Assembly: GCF_018812025.1 (NCBI RefSeq)
Contig: NC_063057.1
Location: 14,413,463 to 14,477,462 of the forward strand
From: Megalobrama amblycephala
Lineage: Eukaryota > Chordata > Actinopteri > Cypriniformes > Xenocyprididae
Direction of reading: 5' to 3'
DNA length: 64,000 bases
This document shows positions 35,656 through 48,318 of the stretch, piece after piece. The translations under genes and the position numbers were made by a program. The stretch's first letter is position 1. Every line of letters begins with the position of its first letter. The notes below the pieces were generated by a model that did not search any database, was not told where the DNA came from, and saw only the letters and a list, made by a program, of their open reading frames with translations.

Positions 35656-36721
35656 AGGCGCTCTAAGCGATTCTGAGCGGAGTAACTTCCTGTTGACGTT
35701 CGAAGTGTTGTCAAACAAAACAGAGGCTATCTACATAGACAGTAAAAGAAATGGACACAGCGACCCCAATGGAACTCAATTGAGACAAGTGAAGCCCATT
35801 TTTAGCGATTTTTAGCACTTCCGTTTCTGACGCGCAGACTCAAACTAAGCTTGATGACGTCAGCAACCTGTCTGACAGATGTAAATCTTCTAGTAGCTGT
35901 GCGTGCAAACTGCCATCGTTAATCTTGCAGAGACGGCGAGCTTGAGCGGGGAGTTCTTTGGCGTGAGTGAGCAGGAGTAAGTATTCTGATTAATTATTTT
36001 GTATAGTATTTTAAAATGTAACGCCAGTACGCCATATTAAGTTAATGCATACTATTGCCTGCGAGCTTCTCCTCCTGTCTGTACGGTAATTTCTCTACTG
36101 TGCGACAGAGAGTCGAGTGGTTATGACGCAATCGTTAGCCTATTTTTACAAAAACTGTTTCTACGGGGCCATAATGTAACATAGAAGGTAATGGAGCCCT
36201 TTATACATTGTCGTGTATCTTTAGAAATAAATAATGGACAAATGGAGTCTTTAAACGCCTCAGATGTAAAGTTATTCGCTGTCAAAGTGACGCCAAAATG
36301 AATGGGAGTCAATGGGATGCTAACGCAAGTGAAGTTCTGCTACAAGATGGCGGCACGCGGCCGACTTCAACTTCCGGTCGACTTCCTTGGGCACTGGCTA
36401 TCTAGACCCTCCCTCCTACTCCTCCTGGCCCTCCCCTCCGTGCTTCCTGAAACAGTCATGAACGCGCATTTAAAATGTAAGTAGCTTGCGTATTGACGCT
36501 GCTTGTCGGTCATTGGCTGGAGCGTGTTTATTATGCTAAGTGGTCCAGGCTGCACCAGTTTGTTTTTATTGCAGTTTTCGGAGCTTGTGGCGATTACAGA
36601 GACCGCGTTCTTTTACAGTGTGTTCAGGGGACAGGCAGCTAGCGGATAGTGAGGAGATGTTTGCGGTATGTGACAAAAAAAAAATTGGGCCTAAAAACGC
36701 GTCAAATCGCTCAGAGCGCCT
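35656..36721. mobile_element. TTAA-flanked family D element, copy 2, split by an insertion
   Basis: Ends AGGCGCTCTAAGCGAT and ATCGCTCAGAGCGCCT (with one mismatch), flanked by TTAA (35652-35655 and 36722-36725). Outside the 663-bp insertion (35734-36396), the sequence tracks copy 1 closely: AACTTCCTGTTGACGTTCG, TCATGAACGCGCATTTAAAA, TTTTCGGAGCTTGTGGCGA. Confidence 0.85.
35734..36396. mobile_element. 663-bp insertion with 8-9 bp target duplication
   Basis: Flanked by GCTATCTA at 35726-35733 and 36397-36404. The sibling element at 20959-21331 has the uninterrupted site (GCTAGCTA). Its ends are CATAGACAGTAAAAG and CCTTGGGCACTG. An 8-bp duplication suggests hAT-type integration, but the ends are not obviously inverted repeats. 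It contains GTGACGCCAAAATGAATGGG and AAGATGGCGGCACGCGGCC. No long reading frame. Confidence 0.75.
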
Positions 36722-37705
36722 TTAATTTAACTTGATGGTTCTAATTGTGTGTGAAATTTACTAGCAGAAAATATGAAAATTGTTTCTACACCTAATGTTT
36801 TGTCAGTGTATGTGTGTATGTATTTTTGACACTTTGGATCCCAGTACATTTGGCTGTGCTGCAAACTCAAAGTTGCTGACTGATGAATCATAGATCTTCT
36901 GTTTCTGTTCTACATCACCAATTATAAGTTTCAACCCGCGTATGAGAGACCGTGTGCTCGCAAGTGTGTGTTCCAGCTCATTCAATGAAGTTCTCATGCT
37001 GACAGTGTAACTCTTATCTCGACTGATCGGTGTGTGAACTCTGTCCTGCTTACCCACTACGACTCAGCGGCGTGTCTGGCGTGACAGAGTGCCTGCTTAC
37101 CTAAGCCCGCTTCTGCCGTTCCTCTCATCTCATCTCATCTCCGTTTGGCTCCGTTTCCTGAGGCTGATCTCATATCGACACACAACACATCTGCTTCTGT
37201 TTATTTCTCCATCTGAGCAAATGTTCTGTGCCGCAAAAAAAAAACATTAATCAAAATTGTATCTTGTTTGAAAACTCGTAATATTTTTTTGCGATTACGT
37301 GTAAATTTATCTTGTTGTAAGAAAGTTTTTTTAACACAAAAATATTGATTAATACAATTTCTAATTAAGGCTGCAGCCAAATTAAGGATTAAATTAACAT
37401 GTGTTTAGTGTTAAATTTTCAAAGCAGCACAAAGAAAGGTTCAGCTCAACATGTTTTAATACAGACACTTGATCCATGAACTGATCAGCGTCTTGAGTTC
37501 ACTTGTTTATGTGATCCTAATGAGTGATAACGGTAAACAGATGTGGCTTCCTGTCCGCAAAGGAGGAGCTCAAGAATAAGGTCTGTTTCACACTGCATGC
37601 GTATGCAGCACTCAAGCAGAACGGCAGTGTAACTGCAATAGCAGACCATGGTTTGCTATATATAAAAACCACTCAAACTTTTGTGGTTTTTAAAGATTTC
37701 TTTAA

Positions 37706-37780
37706 AGGCACAATATGTCGATTTTTGCCGCTAGAGGTCGCTTATTCAAAACAAAGGCGTAGCTTGATGACGCCTTGATT
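37706..37780 (+). mobile_element. Left-end fragment of TTAA family E
   Basis: Begins AGGCACAATATGTCGATTTT after TTAA and continues CCGCTAGAGGTCGCTTATTC and GCGTAGCTTGATGACGCC, the same as the left end of the element at 60266. It then diverges into a fragment of the repeat ending CCTAAACTTTTGAATGGTA. Confidence 0.6.
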
Positions 37781-37921
37781 TCACGGAATCTTTCACAATA
37801 TTTTGCTTTACTGTTCACTGTATTTTGATCAAAGAAATGTGGCCTTGTTGAGCACAAGAGACTTCTTTAAAAACGTAAAATAAAATCTACCGACCCTAAA
37901 CTTTTGAATGGTATGACCTTA

Positions 37922-38761
37922 AGGCCTGTTCACACCGGGACGAATATCACGCACGATTTTCGCAGACGTTGAACGCCTCATGACTAAACAATGGGCGCCA
38001 ATGTGAGTGTGCACAGTACACCGACGCGGAAAACGCGAGGTTTTTAAAAAAAAACGCCTCTGGTTCGTTTTTTTGGTTTGACGTGCCGCGTTAAAAACTG
38101 GCCGACCAATGAGATTGGTGCTTTTGTTCACGTGCCTGGAGCTGCTGAAGTTACAGTAAAACACGACTTGGTGGCGCTCAAGCATAAAACAGTCTTGCCG
38201 AGCACACAAGACGACGAAGAGAAAGTAAGTAGACGAGGAAGACCCCTACAAACTATCCCTGCGTCTCAAACAGCTCCCTAGATTCCTAGGTCGTGTATCA
38301 GTATACCATTTAAATGAATGTGGCCAACTCTCTGATCAGTGCCCTGACTAGTGAACTAGGGAGCTGATTGAGACGCACGCTATGGGTGCTCTGCCAGTTC
38401 TTGGCCATACCAATAGATGTGTATTATTTCTGTATTTTTGCTGTTTTTTTTCTTTTACATTCAAGAAATATAGTTGAGAATGTCTATTTCATAAATGTTT
38501 ATTTGCACTACTGTTTCTGACTACCATCTCTCATATATGCCATTTAATATCTGCATTTTTATCTTCTTTAACTTTATTAATATCATAAATATGTTTATTT
38601 GCACTACCGTTAAGCACAAGCGCCACATACTGTCAGGGAGTGAATTTGCACGTTCACTCTGCGCATCGCCAGTGAAAATCGCTTGGGTGTGAACACAAAA
38701 AACGTCTCGAAAAACGCTGGTGATAAACGCGTGCGATATTCGTCCCGGTGTGTACAGGCCT
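37922..38761. mobile_element. TTA-flanked element (PIF/Harbinger-like), 840 bp
   Basis: Ends AGGCCTGTTCACACCGGGAC and its near complement GTCCCGGTGTGTACAGGCCT, flanked by TTA (37919-37921 and 38762-38764). Further pairing over GAATATCACGC and GCGATATTC. A 3-bp TWA target is typical of PIF/Harbinger elements. It contains a nested palindrome at 38260-38377 and no transposase. Confidence 0.75.
38260..38377. mobile_element. 118-bp palindromic MITE nested in the TTA element
   Basis: Ends TGCGTCTCAAACAGCTCCCT and AGGGAGCTGATTGAGACGCA form a hairpin with one mismatch, with secondary pairing CTAG/CTAG. The middle contains AACTCTCTGATCAGTGCCCT. Confidence 0.75.
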
Positions 38762-40065
38762 TTAGACTCTATTTCTGAATTATTGAAAAAACAAAAGGGG
38801 GTGCACTTAAAAAGAGGAGAGTCAAAGATTCAAGATGGATCATGCTGAGAGGTTTGAAAGCTAAATGAAAAATGATGAGTCTGCTAAAATCACCTTTAAA
38901 TGCCAGATGGCATATCAAAGCCTCTGTGCACAACATGACTCTACACACACACACACAATTATTGAAGAGCCCTCCAGGCTGCCTCGATGTGATGCAGAAA
39001 ACGCATTAAAACAACAATTATCTTCTAGAACACATCCTGCTTTCTTCTGAAGGCCTCGTACTTGCCCAAACAGACACTCATGCATCTATTGAAACTGTAA
39101 TACACTCTGGGATGCACCATTAAAAAGTGCTGTAAACTCATCATCGCTGATGGGTCCGTGTTTACGAAGTCTCTGATTTCTTGGCTTCATCTTTGAACGT
39201 CACAGTTTTGAAAGCTGAAAGTTGTGAGGAGTGATATGAATCACTATATGTGCAGTGCGGTAAACCTCCTCACAAGCAAACAGCACAGTAAAGTTTACAA
39301 ACTGGTCTGCCACAGCTGGAGATCATATTACTGAACGTCTACAGGCCTAGAAAAAGCTGCGTCATGAACGCTTACCCAACTTCCTAGTGGCATATGATAA
39401 AGCATATGAGTGTCTACACCAGCATTTCCCACTCAGCTAATGAAGCCACCGTCCAAATTCCCATTGACGTACACAAGAGAGCATTAAAAGGAAAAAATTA
39501 CAGAAAAATGGGAGGACAAGCATCAACTTTGGAGTGCTTAGGTAATGTCTGCTCAAGGAGGAAACATTGTGTTCTACAACATTTTTTTTTTGTCCAGTCA
39601 GGGTAATAACAAAAAAAAAGAGAGAGACAGCGAGAGAGGGGAAAACAGGAATTGCACAAGACTATTTTATAAGTCTATTTTTACATTTCCTGAAGAAAAA
39701 CTCGCCACCACAATGCCAAAGTTTTGCTAAATGCTTGCTAAAATGTTCGGATTGATTGTTAGCACATTGCTAAGCTGTTGCTAGGATGTTTTGGGTATTT
39801 GCTAGGTCATTGTTTACTGGCCCAAGTCAAAAGTCGATTGTCTGTCAAGAAAAAACTGTATGTCTGATCACTTACAAAGTTAACACCCAACAAGCTGTAC
39901 AATTTGACTTATGATTCAGGGTACACATCATGTTTCAAAGTTTAATATTTAAGAGTAAAGTCCCCCTTTAGTCAATAATTTTATCTCTTAAAACTCATCT
40001 TTGATCACCAAAATGACATATTTAAACTTTTTTTCCTGTAAAAAAAAAAATTATTCATGCCTTAA

Positions 40066-41014
40066 AGGTGCCATCGAATTGAAAACTGAATTTACCTCGG
40101 CATAGTTGAATAACAAGAGTTCAGTACATGGAAATGACATACAGTGAGTCTCAAACTCCATTGTTTCCTCCTTCTTATATAAATCTCATTTGTTTAAAAG
40201 ACCTCCGAAGAACAGGCGAATCTCAACATAACACCGACTGTTACGTAACAGTCGGGGTGTACGCCCCCAATATTTGCATATGCCAGCCCCTGATCGAGGC
40301 ATTACACAAGGGCAGCCAGTATTAACGTATGGATCTGTGCACAGCTGAATCATCAGACTAGGTAAGCAAGCAAGGAAAACAGCGAAAAATGGCAGATGGA
40401 GTGATAATAACTGACATGATCCATGATAACATGATATTTTTAGTGATATTTGTAAATTGTCTTTCTAAATGTTTCGTTAGCATGTTGCTAATGTACTGTT
40501 AAATGTGGTTAAAGTTACCATTGTTTCTTACTGTATTCACAGAGACAAGAGCCGTCGCTATTTTCATTATTAAACACTTGCAGTCTGTATAATTCATAAA
40601 CACAACTTCATTCTTTATAAATCTCTCCAACAGTGTAGCATTAGCCGTTAGCCACGGAGCACTATCAAGCTCATTCAAAATCAAATGTAAACATCCAAAT
40701 AAATACTATACTTTCGCGATTAGACATGCTGCACAATGAACACTTTGTAAAGATCCATTTTGAGGGTTATATTAGCTGTGTAAACTTTGTTTATGCAATG
40801 ATAGAGTCGAGAGCTCAGGAGGGGGCGGGGAGTGCGAGCAATTAAAGGGGCCGCAGCCTGAATCGGTGCATTTCTAATTATGCCTCAAAATAGGCAGTTA
40901 AAAAAATTAATTTAAAAAAATCTATGGGGTATTTTGAGCTGCAAATTCACAGACACATTCAGGGGACACCTTAGACTTATATTACATCTTGTAAAAAAAC
41001 GTTTGATGGCACAT
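40066..41014 (-). mobile_element. TTAA-flanked non-autonomous element, family A, copy 2 (inverted)
   Basis: 949 bp, flanked by TTAA (40062-40065 and 41015-41018). Reverse-complemented it follows the copy at 18494-19425: CCATC(A/G)AACGTTTTTTTACA at its right end, the GC-rich GGAGGGGGCGGGG block, and CTGTTACGTAACAGTC near its left end. Confidence 0.85.
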
Positions 41015-41038
41015 TTAAAATAGCTTGAATGTAACTCT

Positions 41039-41321
41039 TGTCACGGATCCCTTGTTCCCCTGGACTCCATTTCCCAAGATCCTCCTGTTCTCCACACCTG
41101 CACTCACTTCCCTCGTCAGCTCCTCATCATCACTCATCACCTGCACCTGGACTCTATTGTCAGCACTCCCCATATATTGCACTCACTCCCTTCACTCCTC
41201 GTCCGTTCTCTGTTTATGTTAAGTGTATGTTTGGTTACTCCTTGCCCGTGTTGATTAAAGTATTGTCTATAATTGTGGAAATCCGTATCTGCCTCGTCTC
41301 TCTGCACCAGTACACGTAGCA
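41039..41321 (+). mobile_element. Solo LTR of a retrotransposon
   Basis: 283 bp, begins TGTCACGGATCC and ends ACACGTAGCA (TG...CA). It is flanked by the 5-bp duplication ACTCT at 41034-41038 and 41322-41326. It includes a TATA-like CCATATATTGC and an ATTAAA at about 41255. It resembles LTRs of fish Gypsy-type elements from memory. No internal domain is present, so it is a solo LTR left by recombination. Confidence 0.85.
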
Positions 41322-42157
41322 ACTCTACACCCTTGCCTCATTTAATATACGTGGATCAATGAATATTTAAATTAGCCCCACCTCCACTCACTTGCACAAG
41401 CTCAGAGATCCACTCGGTCAACTTACTGAGGTAAACGCTGCACAATGGTAAAGCTCAATGGTATCGCTGATTAGCCTTTTGCTTGACTTCATTATCAAAA
41501 AGCTAATGTGTTGCTAATATTACACAAACCATGTTCCTGTTTGTCATGTAAGAGTCAGACAGCTGCCTTCTAACAATCAGTGTCCTTACAAACACTTTAA
41601 ACAACTCAGAACATCAGCGGAGAAAGGCATATAGTTCATCATAACATCGTAATCATGTGCCATATTGCTAAATCTACACGATTTTTCATATCAACAGAAA
41701 AATATACCAGGATAACCTGGCTTCTCTCGAGACTCCACTGCTAGTTCGCTGTTAATGATATGCTAAAGCTTGCCGGCACATTGATGTGATTGGTTACAAG
41801 GTAGTTTGTGAGGTCACAAACACCAGCAATTTCAAACCACAGGTTTGAGAATCTTTTTTCACTGCAGTTTTAAGGAGAAAATACTCAGCAATGGTGTTGA
41901 TATATTAAAAACACCATATAAACATATAAACAACATTAAAAACTTGATTTTCACCACAGGTGGTCTTTAAGAATTTGCACAAAAAGTAAAAAGTAACTGT
42001 AATCGTGATTCTTACCTTAGCTAGCACCATGTGTTGCATGTTAAAAGGTCTCTGTATGATTCAAATGTGACAACAGGAGAGAATATCTAAATAAATTAAA
42101 AAAAAGGACGGGGACAAAGAAAATAAGACAAACATGGTCAGACAAAACCCTGTCCTG

Positions 42158-43533
42158 TGGTCTCATTTATAAAACTGTGCGTAGGATCCCTACTAAAATT
42201 GTACGTACGCGCAAAAGCTAGATTTTGCGTACGCACAAAAAAAAATCAGATTTATAAAACCATGCGTACGCCAGAACCTGCGCACAAATCCCTTTATAAA
42301 TCCCAGTCAGCAGAAGATTGTGCGTACGTGCATCTCCACCCCGTCTCCTCCCCGAAATCACCATATATGGAGCTTATGACGCCTAGTTTTACTATGCATA
42401 ACCTCATCTGCATATCATTTCCATACACGTTCCCATCCACGTGACATCCACGCCATCAAAGGTACAAGACAATGGAAAATATTAGATATGGATTATAAAT
42501 GCCATTTGTGCCACATTATATTGATAAAGATCATCCAATATACTCTTTATGTTTTAGAATAAATATATCAAAATATCGATAAAAACAAAATTATATAAAA
42601 TACTTAAGATAAAGGTTTTAGAATAGAGCTGATTCATTCATTTCCACTGGCCAAATAGTATTTTAATAGTTTTAAACAATTCAAATCAAATTTATACAGT
42701 TTTGCTGATAAGGTGAACACATCTTTTAGGAAGTTTATAGGCTATTTTTAGTGGAAACAGATCGGCCTACTTATTTATTGCAGTCGTCTGATCTCGGCGC
42801 GTCACTGACAAAGTATTTTAAAAAGAAAACATCCTCATATTATATCCTTCAAATGGTAATTGTTTGAAGATCCTTCACACGACATCAACATCTTATTATT
42901 GGACCTATTCAAACTGGACAACGGACCGTTCGACCAGCAGTGTCTTCCATAATATCGAAGTTAAGTGTGCATTGATCATCGTTCTCGCTAAAATATTTTG
43001 TCATACCATCTGCAGTTTAGTTTAAAGAGGAATTATTGTGCTCCCAGCGCTCCTCGCTATCATTAAAACAGCGTGTCACAGGAAAAGTGATCTAAAGTAG
43101 CACATCTACTATCTGAATTCATATCACTTTTGTTTAACTTCTGCGTAATGTAATTTCAGTGCTTATCGGCAATAGTGAAGTGTAATATTAATGTAAATGT
43201 TTATCAAATGAAAACGTGTTTCCACGCGAGTTTAAATAATTCTTTTATTTATTTAAACTGTTATTGTGGACATGAACTGTATTTATGATTATGACTCAGA
43301 ATGAGGATTTAAAGTGGTTTTCCTTCATCTGCCGTCAGTCCCTCAGCTCACCATCAGTGTCGCCAAACTGCTCTGTCTCCAAAATGTTCGTACGCACGGC
43401 TCAAAGTTTGCTTAAAGGTGCGCACATTCTCCCGTCAAGTTTATTTTTATAGATCACAACCTTTGCGTGGGAACTGGCGTGCGCACGTTTCCAGCCCCAT
43501 TTTGTGCGTACGCACGCTTTATAAATGAGACCC
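42158..43533. mobile_element. CTG-flanked element with GTGCGTACGC-rich ends, 1,376 bp
   Basis: Ends TGGTCTCATTTATAAAACTG and its near complement GCTTTATAAATGAGACCC, flanked by CTG (42155-42157 and 43534-43536). The subterminal regions are rich in the palindromic motif GTGCGTACGCAC in both orientations. A 3-bp CWG target is reported for some fish Harbinger elements, so that class is suggested. No intact transposase frame. Confidence 0.75.
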
Positions 43534-43536
43534 CTG

Positions 43537-45684
43537 ATCACTTTTTTATATTGAAAAGTACCTTTTCTTGGTTTTCTTTTTTTTTCTTCTTCATAGTACC
43601 ATCCTTTAGTAGAAAAACAATATAATAAAGCTTTGGAAATACACTATAGGAACATGGAATTCTTATAAAAACCCTGAAGAGAACACCTGAATGCTCAAGG
43701 GTCTCATAATCCGGCCACACAAAGAACATTCAGGGATAAAACCAGACAGGGTGTAAAACAAGCATACTGACCTTTGACCTTTTAGCTTTAACACTGGCAG
43801 TCATATGACCCTTTAAGGGCATTGTTAATGGCTCTAAACCTTGTTTACTTCACTCAGTGAGTGTTTCTAAGGCCGGAAAATATCCATTTGCTATATGTGA
43901 GAATAGATGATAAAACATTAGGCATAGCGTATAATTACATATTTCGTAGCTAATGATGATCAAGCTAAGAAAAAAGTCTTTTAATGTCTTTGTTCTGCAA
44001 GAATCAGTTAAAATGTACAAATAACCTGAGATGAACCAATCCTGTATCATACACATACAGACACAGTGGAGAAGAGAGGAGGCGTGGCTTGACCACATGC
44101 CTGCATGGAGCTTTCCAGGACAGAGAAAACTGCTTCATTTATATGTATATACAGTAGTTGCATGCATTTGTATATAATCTATGTAAAATCGCATGTGAAC
44201 CACTAATTTGAAAGATAGTAAAAACAGCGGCCCTCTTGTGGAGCCTGTACATGTTTAAATGAGACTTTCCATTTGCCGGTTTGCAGACACGTTGTGTCCA
44301 CACCAAAGTGTTTGTCTCGATGAGGGTGAAATAAAATAGAGGGAAGAAGAGAAAAAGTAATGGTGAGAGAGATCAGGGGTTGTAAGTGCAAATACATACA
44401 TGTGTCCATATGTACAAGTGTGGGTGTGAGTGTACAGAGGTCCGTCTGGCTCCCATGGTCCTGTCTTCGACTCTTACTCTCTTGCTCAGTCGCCACCTCC
44501 CCCTTTCTCTCTCCTCCCTCTGTTCGGTCTCTCTCTCTCTCCTTTTCCTCTCCACTGACTCAAGCGCCACCTCACTTCGGCTGCAGTAATAGCAGAGTCA
44601 CTCAGTTTTGGATTGTTCAGAGGTCACTTGATCAGGGGCTCTGCTCAATCTCAAGGGCCACACTACAAATTTGTAAAGTCATTCATTTATATAAACGAAG
44701 CGGGCACATTATGTGTGGCGAGCGATTTTATATCATTTTACAGTTATCTTTTGCTTTTCAAGTAATCAGATTACTTTAATAAACAAAGTGACAAATAAAA
44801 TTTACAGTTGAGTTTTATCCAGCAGTTAAAGTATAAATGCACATTTGTGATTCAGTCAAAACATGATCTGATTATTACATTTATCAGACATTTTTTTATC
44901 CAAAGCGACTTAAATAATGAGGAAAAATTTATCATACAAGAGTGTACAATATTAGCAGTAATGCAAATAATTGAAAATTCAAAGAAAAGATCATTGGAAG
45001 TTGGAAACACCACAAAAGAACAGAAAGATTGGTCAAACTAAGAGTTTTCGCTCATTCATATATGCCTCCCTAGCTCCATGTGACCCACATCTTATAGGTC
45101 CTCCTGACCATGTGTTGACCTGATTTTCTGTTTATTGACCTGGACAGACACTTTGTCTCTATCCATTTATTCCTTTTCCTTTTCCAGGGTGGGGTTTCAT
45201 TTCCTGCCTTTGTGTTTGCAGACATTCTTCATTGGTAACTAAGTTCAGGCCCTCTGTTCATTAAACGCCACAGGCTAGACTGAATCCTAATGGAATCACA
45301 GATGTTAGCATTAGCATTAGAAGAGCAGGCAGACTTTTGTGGTTATTGTGATCCTCACAGTTTTCAGAATTTCCTTTAATTTTATATTTACTATGCTGAT
45401 CTACTTCAAGCAATGGAATTTTCAGGCAATGCAACAGTCAGTGTCCTACCCTGGATTGGGTTCACAAGATTTGAAGATGTCTGCAACCTGAGGCCAGATC
45501 CCAAGAACCTGTTTGTTCCTCTATGTCCTATAGTAGCTCACATTATGCAAGGACCTACATGCATTGTGGACTGCCAGATCCAACACTGTAATTCAAACAT
45601 TCAAAATGTTACTGGGAAATATGGAGAAAGAGTGATAATTAAAGAAATGTTTGTTAATTTTAAATGTTTGTGGAAAAAAGTGTA
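43537..45684. other. Unassigned intergenic sequence
   Basis: Contains a CT-rich block at about 44500-44560 and one SINE tail fragment. No exon could be supported on either strand. Confidence 0.35.
44874..44918 (-). mobile_element. SINE 3'-end fragment
   Basis: TTATCAGACATTTTTTTATC then CAAAGCGACTTA is the complement of the conserved tail of the cyprinid tRNA-SINE (AAGTCGCTTTGGATAAAAG). Confidence 0.5.
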
Positions 45685-46222
45685 GGGGAAAGTGGGGTAA
45701 GAAGTGACAGGTAAATTGTACCGCCTTGATCTATCAAATTGAGCATATTCATAAAAATCGTAAAATTTTCAAGGCAGGTAAAGTGGGTTTTGTCATTTAT
45801 CCAAACTTAAAATGTATCTATACACCACAAAAATATATATAAAATCTATTATATTTTACACAGAAAGGTTGAAGATTGTTTCAATACATTCAAACATTCT
45901 GAATATTAAACCATTCCCTGGCTAAATTACAAATATATGAATAGTGTGGGATTTTGGAATGGGATGCATTGCTCAAATCATATTTTTGTTATCATTTTCT
46001 ATGTTGATAAATTTATTTGAAATATAAATTGTAGATATTACGCAATGATTCATCTTACCACATCTGGTAAATTGTGTCACTTAGAAGTCATATTTCTTAC
46101 ATATGATTCATTATTCTTTATAGAAGACATCCTGACAAATAATTACGAGAATCAGCAATCTCATTTTTCCTTGCTTAGTGGACAACTTAAGTAAAATGTG
46201 TCACAGCTTACCCACCCTCTAT
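45685..46222. mobile_element. Inverted-repeat element, about 540 bp
   Basis: The left reads GTGGGGTAAGAAGTGACAG; the right has the near complement CTGTGACACATT-type sequence as TGTGTCACAGCTTACCCACC. The interior is AT-rich with CATCTTACCACATCTGG. Class unknown. Confidence 0.5.
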
Positions 46223-47609
46223 TTGTAAAGAGTAAAAAAAAAAAAAATTGCACATTATGCTGGTTATAGTATGATAAACTGAACAAGTATGAAGAAAAAC
46301 AATAAAATTAAAAATGTGAAAAGACAAAAAGATAAATTATAGGGGTCAGGGTCCTGCTGGACTGTAGGGAGGCTCTGGAAGAGTCCTTAACCTTCCTAGA
46401 AACCTTCTTTTTTCTGTCTTCCTCCCTTCTTTCCCTCTCTCCCTCTCTCTCTTTCTCCAGCTGTCTCCCTGTGCCACGTAGCTTTCCTGCATTATTAGAC
46501 AGATGGAATTCACCAACCCTACACATGAAGCTGCTATTTGCTTTTTTCCATCTCATTTCTCTCTCACTTTGTCACCCCCTTCCCCCTCTTCACCTCTCTT
46601 TCTTTGTATTCCCTGACTCATTCTCCACTTGCACACACTCATATGGTTTGCTTAAATAGTCTCACTTAATTGAAAGTAACCTCAAGACTTTGGCAGCACC
46701 CTGTCAAATTTAGTCATATCTTTGACCAGGCACATAATAACTGTTTTAACAAGTGGAAATTAATATCCACAAATATTCGAGATTTTTGAGATGCAAATGT
46801 AAAATTCTACTTTCAAATGTTTTAATAGAACACATGAACTGCATTTCCTTTTTGGTATAACCAGGAGAAATACTAAAAAAAAAGTATGATGCAAAGTTAT
46901 GTATCGTGCAGCATTTTTTTTAAATATACTCTTCTGCCATCTATTGGTGAGTACAAACAAGTACAAATGTATCTCACAATGTAGTATTCTCCTTAATTCT
47001 GGATTCATCCTGACTGCATAAACTCAAGCAAGAAGACACTCAAAAACTTTCAACTAACCATGTTTGTTTTCAGTGTATTTCTTTCCTAAACACACACACA
47101 CGCATTTTGGAATTGCTTCGCAATCCATCTACGCAATTGTCATTGGCATAGATGGACTGTATAAGTCCCTTGTGAGAGAGAAATAAACAGCCAAGTTAAC
47201 CTCGGGCCAAATTCTGAATAATGTGCTTTTCTTCACTTCAAATCTGGCAAGAATAATCACAGCCAAGCAGCAAACCCTGCCAAGCATTTACCAAGAAAAA
47301 TAAAACAAGCAATTTTCAGAAAAACATTTTTTTTTACTATGGATAATGCAAAACATACTGACAATATTTTATCAACTTGTCATGATGAATTTCCTTGTTG
47401 AAAGCTATAAAAGCATTAATTTTCAACAGTTTATCTTTGCAGCGTGACCTTGAGCTATTAAAGGTCAAGAATCACTTTGGCAAATCAGGGCTGATGTAAC
47501 ATTGGCCAGAGAAAGAGAGATAAAGTAGACTGTCAAGTTTAGGTAATACACTTTATGAAATACACTATGACCCAAGACACAGACATTAAAATTTGGTTAT
47601 TTTTTGGCT

Positions 47610-47615
47610 TTTATT
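47610..47615 (-). terminator. Possible polyadenylation signal of the ECM2-like gene
   Basis: The first AATAAA I found on the minus strand downstream of the TAA at 48319 is here, implying a 3'UTR of roughly 0.7 kb. That UTR would contain the dispersed inverted-repeat element at 47846-48118. Weak evidence; a nearer variant signal may have been missed. Confidence 0.25.
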
Positions 47616-47845
47616 TGAAGAAAAAAAAAAAATCAGTGAAGCAGCAACAGGAAGGTATAAGAAATCGGGCACCAGGAATGGATGGTGACCCAGGCCGGAC
47701 TCAAATCCATGTCCCCATAAGCACTACCAGTCTTTATGTGTCAGACTCGGAAGCAACACACTACTCAATCCTGTTTTGTAAGGCCAAATAGATCAGTGCC
47801 TGGATACAATTTGTGCCCTATATGATGTTTGCAGGCATGTCCTGA

Positions 47846-48118
47846 TTTTGCAGAGTTAGACCAGTTCCTGGGTAAACATATTTTGATCCCGGAACAACTT
47901 TCCTGTTCTGAAAATCCCCCTAAACCTAACCTTACCCATAAATAATCCCTACAATCAGAGGGAAATGATAGGTGAACAACACTGATGTAGAAGCACATAA
48001 CCCTGGTTGTAAGCCCAAACTTGACATAAACTGTAAACTTGTTCCTCAAATCTGATTGGTTGACTGGATTGACAAAGATGTTGATCCAGGAACATGTTGC
48101 ACTTGGTGAAATCAGGTT
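47846..48118 (-). mobile_element. Dispersed inverted-repeat element, copy 2
   Basis: Contains CCCCCTAAACCTAACC, AGAGGGAAATGATAGGTGAA, TTGTAAGCCCAAACTTGA and GATGTTGATCCAGGAACATG. These are the reverse complement of the copy at 6395-6705. It lies within 500 bp downstream of the ECM2-like stop codon and may be part of its 3'UTR. Confidence 0.6.
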
Positions 48119-48318
48119 CTGCTGTATGCAGTCTATATTGTTTCCTCATCACTTTTAGACTTTTTGTCTTTATCAAAAAACAAGTTCACCACTTTTCTCC
48201 ATCATGGTCTCCATCAAAAGTCTTCTGTCCAGACATGAAAGAAAAAACAAGCTAAAACCAGTAAATTCCACTTCTAGCCATATGATGACCATTTCCAGGG
48301 CTTCCCGAACAGTTTAGT

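Larger units (their letters stand above)
39955..41975. repeat. Dispersed repeat hosting a TTAA element and a solo LTR
   Basis: Pieces before, between and after the insertions join naturally: ...TTATTCATGCC + TTAA + AATAGCTTGAATGTA + ACTCT + ACACCCTTGCCTCATT... The left part starts near AAGTCCCCCTTTAGTC and the right part ends near CACCACAGGTGGTCTTTAAG. I recognise the combined sequence as a common cyprinid repeat, roughly 0.8 kb without insertions. Boundaries are approximate. Confidence 0.6.

Noticed and set aside
45413..45685. 90-codon plus-strand open frame starting MEFSGNATVSVLPW
   Set aside because: No recognisable motif, no splice context; length is possible by chance.
47640..47790. tRNA-like GGACTCAAATCC near a short T-rich stretch
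   Set aside because: Only a loose box-B-like match; box A and stems are not convincing.
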